NCBI GenBank assembly: GCA_024280785.1
Contig: JAJRPK010000327.1
Coordinates: 1-8,943 of the forward strand
Length of the DNA stretch: 8,943 nt
DNA from: Gammaproteobacteria bacterium
GTDB taxonomy: Bacteria; Pseudomonadota; Gammaproteobacteria; Pseudomonadales; UBA7434
Direction: 5' to 3'
Under the pieces are notes generated by a model. It saw only the letters and a list, made by a program, of their open reading frames with translations, did no database searches and was not told the DNA's origin. A program made the position numbers and the translations under genes. Within the stretch, counting starts at the first letter, position 1. The number at the start of each line of letters is the position of its first letter. Below are positions 1 to 5,774 of the stretch, piece after piece.

Positions 1-806
1 CCCCGCGACAACCTACCAATTAGCGGAAGTTGCAGTATCTGACGATGCCAAGCCAGCTTGATTTCGGGTTTTCTTAACATTGACCGAATTAGCACCACTG
101 TGAGCACAATACCGATAACTAACAGCCAGCCCCTATTCACAATAAAATCACTGGTAGCAATTAACGCCTGCGTTATCCAAGGTAGTTCCTGTCCTTGTGA
201 GCTAAACACTTTTACTACATCGGGCACGACAAAAACCATCAACAAACAGACAACTGAAATCGCCATAAAAAACAATATTGCGGGGTAGATCATTGCGGTT
301 TGTACTTTTTGCCGCGACGCTTGCGATGCCTCGGTGTAATCTGCCAACTTATCCAAGACGGCATCCAAGTGTCCAGCTGACTCTCCCGCCGCTACGGTGG
401 ACCGGTACAAATTCGAAAATATTCTGGGAAAGTCTCCGAAGGCATCGGCAAGAGTATGCCCCTCTAATACTTTAGATCGGACAGCAAGCAGAATGCCGCT
501 AACGGCCGCTTTTTCAGATTGTTGAGCAACCGCACTTAATGCTTCTTCAAGTGGAATACTCGCCTGTATCAATGTTGCGAGTTGCCGCGTAATCAATGCT
601 AGTTCTGCAACACTTAGTGAGGGCTGACGAAAACTAAAACTCCTCGATTCACCCTTGGCCTCTGACTGCGCGGCCGGTGCAACAGCCGTCGGCATAAGCG
701 ATTGCTCACGAAGCTGTTGTCTTGCTTGCCTGGCGCTATCAGCTTCTAATACACCTGTTTTTTGTCGTCCAGAGCGATCAAGCGCCGTGTAGCTAAATGC
801 CGCCAC
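1..806 (-). CDS. gspF: Type II secretion inner-membrane platform protein GspF (3' end beyond window)
   Basis: GspF is the polytopic inner-membrane protein on which the T2SS assembly platform and the GspE ATPase act to drive pseudopilus assembly. The first 268 codons are present; the family is about 400 residues, so roughly a third is missing past the left edge. Visible features are an N-terminal start AAFSYTALDRSGR typical of the family, a first cytoplasmic T2SSF domain at about residues 66-190 with the conserved VAAGESAGHLDAVL (138-151), and a first membrane segment at about 172-197 beginning YPAILFF and ending VVPDVV. A second hydrophobic stretch lies at about 227-241. The start is a GTG at 804-806, three bases after the gspE stop codon, with a GAGGAG ribosome site built from the last two gspE codons; this suggests translational coupling. 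A run of Gln/Ala-rich linker (residues 41-60) separates the N-terminus from the domain. The assignment as GspF rather than PilC rests on gspE, gspC and gspD next door. Confidence 0.95.
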   Translation of the reverse strand, partial: MAAFSYTALDRSGRQKTGVLEADSARQARQQLREQSLMPTAVAPAAQSEAKGESRSFSFRQPSLSVAELALITRQLATLIQASIPLEEALSAVAQQSEKAAVSGILLAVRSKVLEGHTLADAFGDFPRIFSNLYRSTVAAGESAGHLDAVLDKLADYTEASQASRQKVQTAMIYPAILFFMAISVVCLLMVFVVPDVVKVFSSQGQELPWITQALIATSDFIVNRGWLLVIGIVLTVVLIRSMLRKPEIKLAWHRQILQLPLIGRLSR

Positions 807-809
807 TTG

Positions 810-2369
810 TTACTCCTCTTGTGTGACTCGCAGAATTTCTTCTACAGTGGTTAAGCCCATTAGAACTTTTCGCTTACCGTCGTCCAAAATACTTTTGCCC
901 TTAATTCGAGCTTGTTCGGTCATGACGTGCTCGGGCTCTTTATCGTGAATCATTTTGCGCAATTCATTATCGACTGCGACAATTTCATAAATACCACGGC
1001 GACCGCGATAACCACTGTTATTACATTTTTTACAACCTACCGGTTTAAACATCGAGTGACTATCTTGCTCATCCAGACCGAGTAATTTCCGTTCTTTCTC
1101 ATCCGGCAAGTAAGGCGCTTTGCAGTCAGGGCAAAGTACTCGTACGAGTCTCTGCGCAATGACACCGACTAAACTGGACGACAACAAAAATGGTTCAATA
1201 CCCATGTCGAACAATCTGGTTACCGCACCTATTGCCGTGTTTGTGTGCAATGTACTTAACACCAAGTGGCCGGTTAAGCTCGCTTGCACGGCAATATCGG
1301 CAGTCTCTGAATCTCTTATCTCACCGACCATGACAACGTCCGGATCCTGTCGCAGCATTGCCCGTAAGCCTCTAGCAAACGTCATATCTGCCTTGTTATT
1401 CACTTGCGTCTGACCAATACCTTCGAGGTTGTATTCTATAGGATCTTCTACCGTCAGAATATTTCTTGTTGCGTCATTGAGCTCGGTAATGCCCGCATAG
1501 AGTGAAGTCGTTTTACCCGAACCGGTTGGGCCGGTAACCAGCACAACACCATGAGGTCGATGTAAAATTTCTTTAAACCGGCCCAAGTCCTTTTTTTCCA
1601 TTCCCAGCACTGACAAGTTGAGCCGCCCAGCTTGCTTGTCAAGTAAACGCATTACTACCCTTTCGCCGTTACTCGCCGGCATCGTGGACACCCGCAGGTC
1701 AATTTCTCGACCACCAATTCGAATGGATATTCGCCCATCTTGCGGTATTCGTTTTTCAGCGATGTCCAGCTTGGCCATAACTTTAATACGTGATACCAGC
1801 AACGGTGCTAACACACGCTTTGGCTCGACCACTTCTCGCAGCACTCCGTCCACTCGAAACCGAACCACCAAACGCTTTTCAAAAGTTTCTATATGAATGT
1901 CTGACGCATTTTCTTTGACAGCCTCAGTCAACAAGGCATTAATCAACCGGATGATGGGAGCATCGTCTTCTTGTTCTAACAAGTCTTCGGTTTCGGGTAC
2001 CGAATCCGCCAAACTGGCTAGGTCCATTTCATCGCCCAAATCTTCAACCATTTGCATGGCTTCTGTATTTCGACTTTCGTAAGCTCTCGCTAACAGACCT
2101 TCAAACTTTTCAGTTTTTACTAACTGACAGGCGAAGGTTACACCGAGATACCGTTGAATCTCAGCAACCTCACTCGGCCGCATGCTTTCTTTGTGGAATA
2201 AGGTGACTCTTGTTCCGTCATCAACCACATAGCCTCCGCAGCGTTTTGCAAAGGGGAACGGTAATAACGGCTTTGCCACCTCATCGTATCCTGAAGTCTC
2301 TTCCGACTCAGGAGAACGAACATCCTCAGGATCTGCACCTAATAGAGAATTAATATAACTTTCCAACAA
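810..2369 (-). CDS. gspE: Type II secretion ATPase GspE
   Basis: GspE is the cytoplasmic hexameric ATPase of the PilB/GspE family that powers the T2SS from the inner face of the membrane, binding GspL and GspF. At 519 residues it has the usual length. The N-terminal domain (about 35-100) opens with LPFPFAKR, typical of XcpR-like GspE. A second N-terminal domain runs from about 138 (APIIRLINALLTEAVKENASDIHIE). The ATPase core shows Walker A GPTGSGKT (280-287), Asp box ILTVEDPIEY (304-313), Walker B DPDVVMVGEIRD (342-353) and His box TGHLVLSTLHTNT (366-378). A zinc-binding tetracysteine is formed by C413/C416 and C446/C449. That set marks GspE/PilB; the context selects GspE. The start is TTG: two TTG codons follow each other (2367-2369 and 2364-2366), and GGAG lies 4 or 7 bases upstream, so the second may be the true start. 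No ATG or GTG is available nearby in frame. All key catalytic motifs are intact. Confidence 0.97.
   Translation of the reverse strand: MLESYINSLLGADPEDVRSPESEETSGYDEVAKPLLPFPFAKRCGGYVVDDGTRVTLFHKESMRPSEVAEIQRYLGVTFACQLVKTEKFEGLLARAYESRNTEAMQMVEDLGDEMDLASLADSVPETEDLLEQEDDAPIIRLINALLTEAVKENASDIHIETFEKRLVVRFRVDGVLREVVEPKRVLAPLLVSRIKVMAKLDIAEKRIPQDGRISIRIGGREIDLRVSTMPASNGERVVMRLLDKQAGRLNLSVLGMEKKDLGRFKEILHRPHGVVLVTGPTGSGKTTSLYAGITELNDATRNILTVEDPIEYNLEGIGQTQVNNKADMTFARGLRAMLRQDPDVVMVGEIRDSETADIAVQASLTGHLVLSTLHTNTAIGAVTRLFDMGIEPFLLSSSLVGVIAQRLVRVLCPDCKAPYLPDEKERKLLGLDEQDSHSMFKPVGCKKCNNSGYRGRRGIYEIVAVDNELRKMIHDKEPEHVMTEQARIKGKSILDDGKRKVLMGLTTVEEILRVTQEE
813..818 (-). promoter_or_regulatory. Ribosome binding site of gspF inside the end of gspE
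   Basis: The minus strand reads GAGGAG TAA CAA GTG. The two final glutamate codons of gspE form a strong Shine-Dalgarno sequence six bases before the GTG start of gspF. It decides the GTG as the start and implies that ribosomes finishing gspE help initiate gspF. Confidence 0.75.
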
Positions 2370-2373
2370 ATGA

Positions 2374-2377
2374 CTCC
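2374..2377 (-). promoter_or_regulatory. Probable ribosome binding site of gspE (TTG start)
   Basis: The minus strand reads GGAG TCAT TTG TTG. The GGAG is 4 bases from the first TTG and 7 from the second, so spacing favours the second. The frame is open for only 13 codons upstream of the first TTG (stop TGA at 2406-2408) and offers only an ATT as alternative. Confidence 0.5.
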
Positions 2378-2470
2378 AATGATTAGCAATGCCTTCAGCA
2401 CGCGGTCAGGCTCACTTTTTACTGATCCAAAACCCCGACCACGTGATCGTGAGCACCACAGAGGAATTAC

Positions 2471-2496
2471 GGTCTATATAGTCTAGTTTATAGATC
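2471..2496. repeat. Imperfect inverted repeat upstream of gspE
   Basis: GGTCTATA (2471-2478) and TATAGATC (2489-2496) match as an inverted repeat at 7 of 8 positions around a 10-base centre. It lies just downstream of the candidate gspE -10 box, where a bound regulator could block transcription. Function is inferred from position only. Confidence 0.3.
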
Positions 2497-2500
2497 AAGC

Positions 2501-2506
2501 ATTATA
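2501..2506 (-). promoter_or_regulatory. Candidate -10 box for gspE-gspF
   Basis: The minus strand reads a consensus TATAAT here, about 130 bases before the gspE start. No recognisable -35 hexamer is found at 16-18 bases upstream and there is no extended -10 TG, so an activator would be needed or the match is chance. Confidence 0.25.
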
Positions 2507-2585
2507 CGGTTCTTATTACCCTTAGTGTTTGTATAGTTGCACGTCCCTCGCACTGTTCAGCTATTCGCTATAGGCAGTGACACAT

Positions 2586-2623
2586 ACACTGGCATATACA
2601 ATGGTTCCACACTGGTATCTACA
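2586..2623 (+). repeat. 15-bp direct repeat in the control region
   Basis: ACACTGGCATATACA (2586-2600) recurs as ACACTGGTATCTACA (2609-2623), identical at 13 of 15 positions, with starts 23 bases apart, about two helical turns. A related inverted form (CAGTATATGGCA) lies at about 2670-2682. This spacing on one DNA face is typical of paired sites for a transcription regulator, but no specific regulator is recognised. Confidence 0.4.
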
Positions 2624-2813
2624 CAGACAGCAGTCACGCGAGATCGGTCAATATATCCGTCAGAATACACACAGTATATGGCAGGTAAAAGTTTTTTTGA
2701 TGTCTGCCACAAAAATTGACAAGAATTTGAGCATTCAGCGGTAAATAGTTGGAAAACATTAAGTTTTTAGCGATTTTGAAGACATGAGCGCGCGCTTTGA
2801 GCTGTTAGCGGTC

Positions 2814-2819
2814 TATAAT
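2814..2819 (+). promoter_or_regulatory. Candidate -10 box for gspC-gspD
   Basis: A consensus TATAAT lies 155 bases before the gspC start, in a CGGTC-TATAATA context. There is no good -35 at normal spacing. A perfect TTGACA exists at 2716-2721, but its nearest -10-like sequence (TAAATA, 2742-2747) is 20 bases away, longer than normal. Either could be the real promoter. Confidence 0.3.
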
Positions 2820-2891
2820 AGGATCAAGTACAAATTGGCTCTGTTAAGTTGTTTATAACATTGGTAAATTCAAGACTAAATATCCTTATAC

Positions 2892-2918
2892 CAACAGCTA
2901 TTGCATTATTAGCTGTTG
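2892..2918 (+). promoter_or_regulatory. Perfect 9-bp dyad upstream of gspC
   Basis: CAACAGCTA (2892-2900) and TAGCTGTTG (2910-2918) are perfect inverted copies around a 9-base centre, ending 56 bases before the gspC ATG. A short second inverted pair (GCTTA 2918-2922, TAAGC 2933-2937) follows at once. If transcription starts near 2825, both would be hairpins in the leader RNA; as DNA the first is a plausible operator. There is no U-run after either stem, so it is not a standard terminator. Confidence 0.4.
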
Positions 2919-2974
2919 CTTAGATGAAGCATTAAGCTATAAAGCAAGATACAGACAACGATCGAATAATATTT

Positions 2975-3556
2975 ATGCAAATGCGGTTAGAGACATTACA
3001 AAACAATCCGGTAATCGTTGGCTGTCTGGCGGCGATCAGTGCTGCTTTTTTGATTACGCTATGGAGTGCCGTATCGCTGCTTAATGCCCTGTTCTACGAC
3101 CCCGATCTCAACTTATCGACCTACAGTCATGTGCAAAGTACCGCCGCCGTTAATACCAACGAAATCGGCGAACGAAATTTTTTCGGCTATGCCGATGCGG
3201 AACCCAATATCGAAATTGATAATTTACCCGAAACAAAGCTAGAACTCACCCTTCGCGGGGCATTTACCGCATTAAACAACGACGCAGCGGGCGCTATTAT
3301 CGAAGATGATAAAAAACAGGCTGAGTATTACTCTATCGGTGACACACTTCTCGGAGATGCCACGTTAAAGGCCGTTTATGCCGATCGAGTTATATTATCT
3401 CGAAGTGGACTATTCGAAACGCTCTACTTTCCTCGTACCGATGACGAGGCTAGCGCAGGCAGTTACCCCTCTTCAGTACCCTCTATTAGCGATACAGAGT
3501 CAAAAGCTAGACGCGATGCCATCCGTGAGCGGATTAAAAAGCTACGTGGCCGATAA
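2975..3556 (+). CDS. gspC: Type II secretion inner-membrane protein GspC, short form without PDZ domain
   Basis: GspC is a bitopic inner-membrane protein that links the T2SS platform to the secretin GspD through its periplasmic HR domain. The 193-residue product has a short cytoplasmic N-terminus, one membrane segment (about 12-40), a periplasmic linker with the family-typical ERNFFG (66-71), and an HR domain (about 88-152) with LTLRGAFTAL and later YYSIGDTLLGDATLKAVYADRVIL. After that comes only a Ser/Asp-rich stretch and a basic C-terminal helix (ARRDAIRERIKKLRGR, 178-193). Many GspC proteins are near 270-300 residues and end in a PDZ domain, which is absent here; P. aeruginosa XcpP also lacks it. 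The normal stop and the gspD start shortly after argue that this is not a truncation. A second ATG lies two codons downstream of the first; neither has a clear ribosome site. It is followed by gspD, probably in the same transcript. Confidence 0.9.
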   Translation: MQMRLETLQNNPVIVGCLAAISAAFLITLWSAVSLLNALFYDPDLNLSTYSHVQSTAAVNTNEIGERNFFGYADAEPNIEIDNLPETKLELTLRGAFTALNNDAAGAIIEDDKKQAEYYSIGDTLLGDATLKAVYADRVILSRSGLFETLYFPRTDDEASAGSYPSSVPSISDTESKARRDAIRERIKKLRGR

Positions 3557-3604
3557 TCCTCGCTATCTAAAAGTATTATTTTTGTGGTGAATCTATTGTA
3601 CGGA

Positions 3605-4810
3605 ATGAACATTAATAACCTACGAACCAAGTTAAACAGCGTCGCATCAATGCCCGCCGTCAATTGGGCTTTATTGCTATTGCTTGCCGTATTTCTAATG
3701 AGCGGCGCACCAATGTACGCTCAGACTGATGTAAAACCGAGCAAAGAAGCTCAGCCCGAAAAATTTGTTTTGAATATGCGCGAAGCCGATATACGAGGCT
3801 TTATTCAGTGGACGGCGGATCGCACGCAGCGCAATATCATCATTCACAGAAATGTACGTGGTAACGTCACTGTTATATCTTCTCAAGCTGTTACCCCCGA
3901 AGAAGCTTACGAACTATTTTTAACCGTTTTAGAACTCAATGGTTTTTCTGCCGTTGATATTGGTAGTGCCATTAAAGTCATACCTGCCGCAGAAGCCAAG
4001 AGTAGTGATATTCCCTTTTTCGGCAATCATACCAACCGCGGCGATATAGTCATTGCTATCATTCATGTTCAACACGCTGACGCATCAATTTTAGTCGGAA
4101 CACTGAAGCCACTCATGCCTGCCGTTGCCTTTCTCTCAGCATTCGCAAACACTAACGCATTGATTGTCGCTGATTCTGCCGCCAGCATTGAAAAAATCAG
4201 GCATCTTATTCGAATTCTTGATGTAGACGACAATAAGATTGACCTTGAAATCATTCCCGTAACGCACGCTTCCGCTCAAGATATTGTCACCACTTTAACC
4301 ACCGTCGTTCAAGCCTTAAGCGGTGGAGCTTCGGCACAACGGCCTGACGATAAAGTAACGTTTGTCGTTGATAAACGCTCTAATTCCATTTTAGTGACAG
4401 GGGTCGTGAAAAAACGCCAACAGATGAAAATGCTCATCGCCAAATTAGACACTCCGCTTGAAGGCGATGGCAATACTCAGGTAATTTATCTTAATTATAT
4501 CGAAGCCAGCGAGATCGTCCCTATTCTCAAAAGTGTTGGTGATAGCGTTCTAAAAGATAATAAAACTGACGATAGAACGAGCTTTAGCATTGAATCCAGC
4601 GAAACAACCAACGCACTAATCATCAGTGCCCCGCCAGCGTTACTCAACAGCTTGCGCTCTATCATTACTCAACTCGACATCCAGCGTGCGCAAGTGCTAA
4701 TAGAAGCTGTTATCGTTCAAGTTAATGGCGATGCCAGCGATGATTTTGGTGTCGTATGGGGTGGCTCTGATTTATACGAAGAAAATAGGACCGGGGGGTG
4801 GGCGCCGTAA
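3605..4810 (+). CDS. gspD: Secretin GspD, N-terminal part (frameshifted gene)
   Basis: GspD forms the outer-membrane channel of the T2SS. This first frame encodes the signal peptide and periplasmic N-domains. I prefer the ATG at 3605 over tandem GTG codons at 3584 and 3587, because it gives a compact signal peptide: basic residues, a WALLLLLAVFLMSG core and a likely cut after APMYA. None of the starts has a strong ribosome site. Numbered from 3584, N0 is at about 60-130, N1 155-215, N2 222-290, N3 298-367 and the secretin domain starts near 370 (VLIEAVIVQV). The frame then reads TGGWAP and stops at 4810, in the middle of the secretin domain. The missing part continues directly in the next frame (4798-5736). 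Inserting one base in the six-G run at 4793-4798 gives a continuous 710-residue protein from this ATG, a normal length. As it stands this half lacks the barrel and could not form a pore. Confidence 0.92.
   Translation: MNINNLRTKLNSVASMPAVNWALLLLLAVFLMSGAPMYAQTDVKPSKEAQPEKFVLNMREADIRGFIQWTADRTQRNIIIHRNVRGNVTVISSQAVTPEEAYELFLTVLELNGFSAVDIGSAIKVIPAAEAKSSDIPFFGNHTNRGDIVIAIIHVQHADASILVGTLKPLMPAVAFLSAFANTNALIVADSAASIEKIRHLIRILDVDDNKIDLEIIPVTHASAQDIVTTLTTVVQALSGGASAQRPDDKVTFVVDKRSNSILVTGVVKKRQQMKMLIAKLDTPLEGDGNTQVIYLNYIEASEIVPILKSVGDSVLKDNKTDDRTSFSIESSETTNALIISAPPALLNSLRSIITQLDIQRAQVLIEAVIVQVNGDASDDFGVVWGGSDLYEENRTGGWAP
4793..4798 (+). other. Frameshift site in gspD at a run of six G
   Basis: Upstream codons read ACC GGG GGG TGG GCG CCG TAA. 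Adding one G gives ACC GGG GGG GTG GGC GCC GTA AAC, which continues without a stop through the rest of the secretin. The shift equals one missing base. The run is G-only, the commonest place for insertion/deletion errors. A programmed -1 shift is poorly supported: slipping back puts the GGG codon at 4793-4795 on CGG, not a classic slippery heptamer. Confidence 0.85.
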
Positions 4811-5736
4811 ACGTATTGCCCGGGGGCGATAACTTGATTTCAGCCGCTGCTATTGCAAGTGACGGTTCAAATAGCAGCAGTAATTTGGCTGCAGGTATTT
4901 TGTCTAGCTCTGGAATGACTTTTGGCTATCTTGAAGATGGTAATCTTCTCGCTGCGCTTCGGGCTGTTGGCAGTAAAAACAAATCTAACATCCTATCTAC
5001 GCCAACCATTGTGGCATTAGACAATGAAGAAGCTAGCCTATTAGTGGGGCAAAATGTTCCTTTTATTACTGGAAGTTCGACGTCATCAGGCTCTACAACT
5101 AGCAACCCTTTTCAGACCATCCAGCGTCAAGATGTTGGTATTACACTAAAAATCACCCCACGAATAAATCAAGGCGACTCCATTACATTAGAGATTGAAC
5201 AAACGACAGAAAACGTCCAGGAAAATTCTACCGCCGGCGCTTCGGACCTCATTACTGATAAGACTGAAATCAAAACAACCGTACTTATTAGAGACGGACA
5301 AGTCTTGGTTTTAGGCGGGTTAATTCGAGAAGATGAGGTTTTAAATCGAACTCAGGTGCCTATCCTCGGTGATATACCGTTGCTAGGTCGGTTGTTTCGC
5401 TCGAGTGAAACAACCAGACGTAAAAATAATTTGATGGTATTTATTAAGCCCATCATCTTAAAGGATCAACTGCAGATTAGCGGACTAACCGCACAACGCT
5501 ATGCATTTATGCGTGAAAAACAAATGCAGAATGCGTTAACTACCTATATAAAGGCTATAGATAAACCCTTGCTTGATGAGTTTGAAATATTTTCACCAAG
5601 CCCTGTTCTTGTGGATGCTGTGGATGCTGTGGATGCTGTAGACAAGCCGCAATCAGACCCGAGTACAGCTGAAGAAAAGTCGTCTATCCAGCTTGATGAA
5701 GAACCCGCTAGCAATCAAACGCCCACTATAAAATAG
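4798..5736 (+). CDS. gspD: Secretin GspD, C-terminal part (frameshifted gene)
   Basis: This frame carries the rest of the outer-membrane secretin: gate and beta-barrel. Its first residues are only nominal, since the real gene continues from the upstream frame; the GTG at 4798 has no ribosome site. In local numbering it shows LLAALRAVGSKNKSNILSTP (50-69), DNEEASLLVGQNVPFITG (75-92), the VGITLKITPRI strand (113-123), and the family signature VPILGDIPLLGRLFRS (187-202), then NLMVFIKPIIL (211-221). The Ser/Gly-rich stretch at about 20-40 precedes the gate. The tail after residue 265 is a variable extension with a short VDA repeat and an acidic Gln/Glu/Ser-rich end, probably the periplasmic/S-domain tail of this lineage. 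Stop is TAG at 5734-5736. The gene ends 38 bases from the convergent desulfhydrase gene, and I see no convincing terminator between them. Confidence 0.9.
   Translation: MGAVNVLPGGDNLISAAAIASDGSNSSSNLAAGILSSSGMTFGYLEDGNLLAALRAVGSKNKSNILSTPTIVALDNEEASLLVGQNVPFITGSSTSSGSTTSNPFQTIQRQDVGITLKITPRINQGDSITLEIEQTTENVQENSTAGASDLITDKTEIKTTVLIRDGQVLVLGGLIREDEVLNRTQVPILGDIPLLGRLFRSSETTRRKNNLMVFIKPIILKDQLQISGLTAQRYAFMREKQMQNALTTYIKAIDKPLLDEFEIFSPSPVLVDAVDAVDAVDKPQSDPSTAEEKSSIQLDEEPASNQTPTIK
5611..5643 (+). repeat. In-frame 9-bp tandem repeat at the gspD 3' end
   Basis: GTGGATGCT occurs three times in a row (5611-5619, 5620-5628, 5629-5637), followed by a partial diverged copy GTAGAC (5638-5643). Being a multiple of three, it encodes repeated Val-Asp-Ala in the variable C-terminal tail of the secretin, so copy number could change without breaking the frame. 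Confidence 0.75.
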
Positions 5737-5774
5737 TGAAGCATTGATGAATAAAGTCCTTTAACAGGGTCAAG

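Larger units (their letters stand above)
2370..2974. promoter_or_regulatory. Divergent control region between gspE and gspC, no credible gene
   Basis: This 605-base stretch separates the two divergent T2SS units and must hold the start signals of both, since gspE and gspC point away from each other. It is AT-rich compared with the genes. The only open frame of note (2537-2719, plus) starts with TTG, has no ribosome site and encodes a low-complexity 60-residue peptide with no recognisable feature, so I do not call it. The region holds candidate -10 boxes on both strands, an imperfect inverted repeat (2471-2496), a direct repeat (2586-2623), a perfect dyad (2892-2918) and three CGGTC motifs followed by an AT tract (2470, 2645, 2809). 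In Pseudomonas aeruginosa xcp the same junction carries the divergent promoters; that the role is the same here is inference from layout. Confidence 0.6.

Noticed and set aside
58..475. Plus-strand open frames over gspF
   Set aside because: They lie antisense to a clear gspF reading frame and have no family features.
1120..2338. Open frames in other frames over gspE
   Set aside because: Shadows of gspE; low-complexity translations without motifs.
2410..2454. GCTCAC/GTGAGC inverted pair in the gspE leader
   Set aside because: Only 6 bp with a 33-base loop; expected by chance.
2537..2719. 60-codon open frame in the gspE-gspC gap
   Set aside because: TTG start without a ribosome site, no recognisable domain, and it overlaps the repeat-rich control region.
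2716..2747. TTGACA with TAAATA as a sigma-70 promoter for gspC
   Set aside because: The -35 is perfect but the 20-base spacer is too long; kept only as a remark under the other candidate.
4790..4800. Programmed -1 ribosomal frameshift in gspD
   Set aside because: The C-GGG-GGG heptamer is not a classic slippery site, I see no clear downstream stem, and GspD is not known to need recoding; an indel is simpler.
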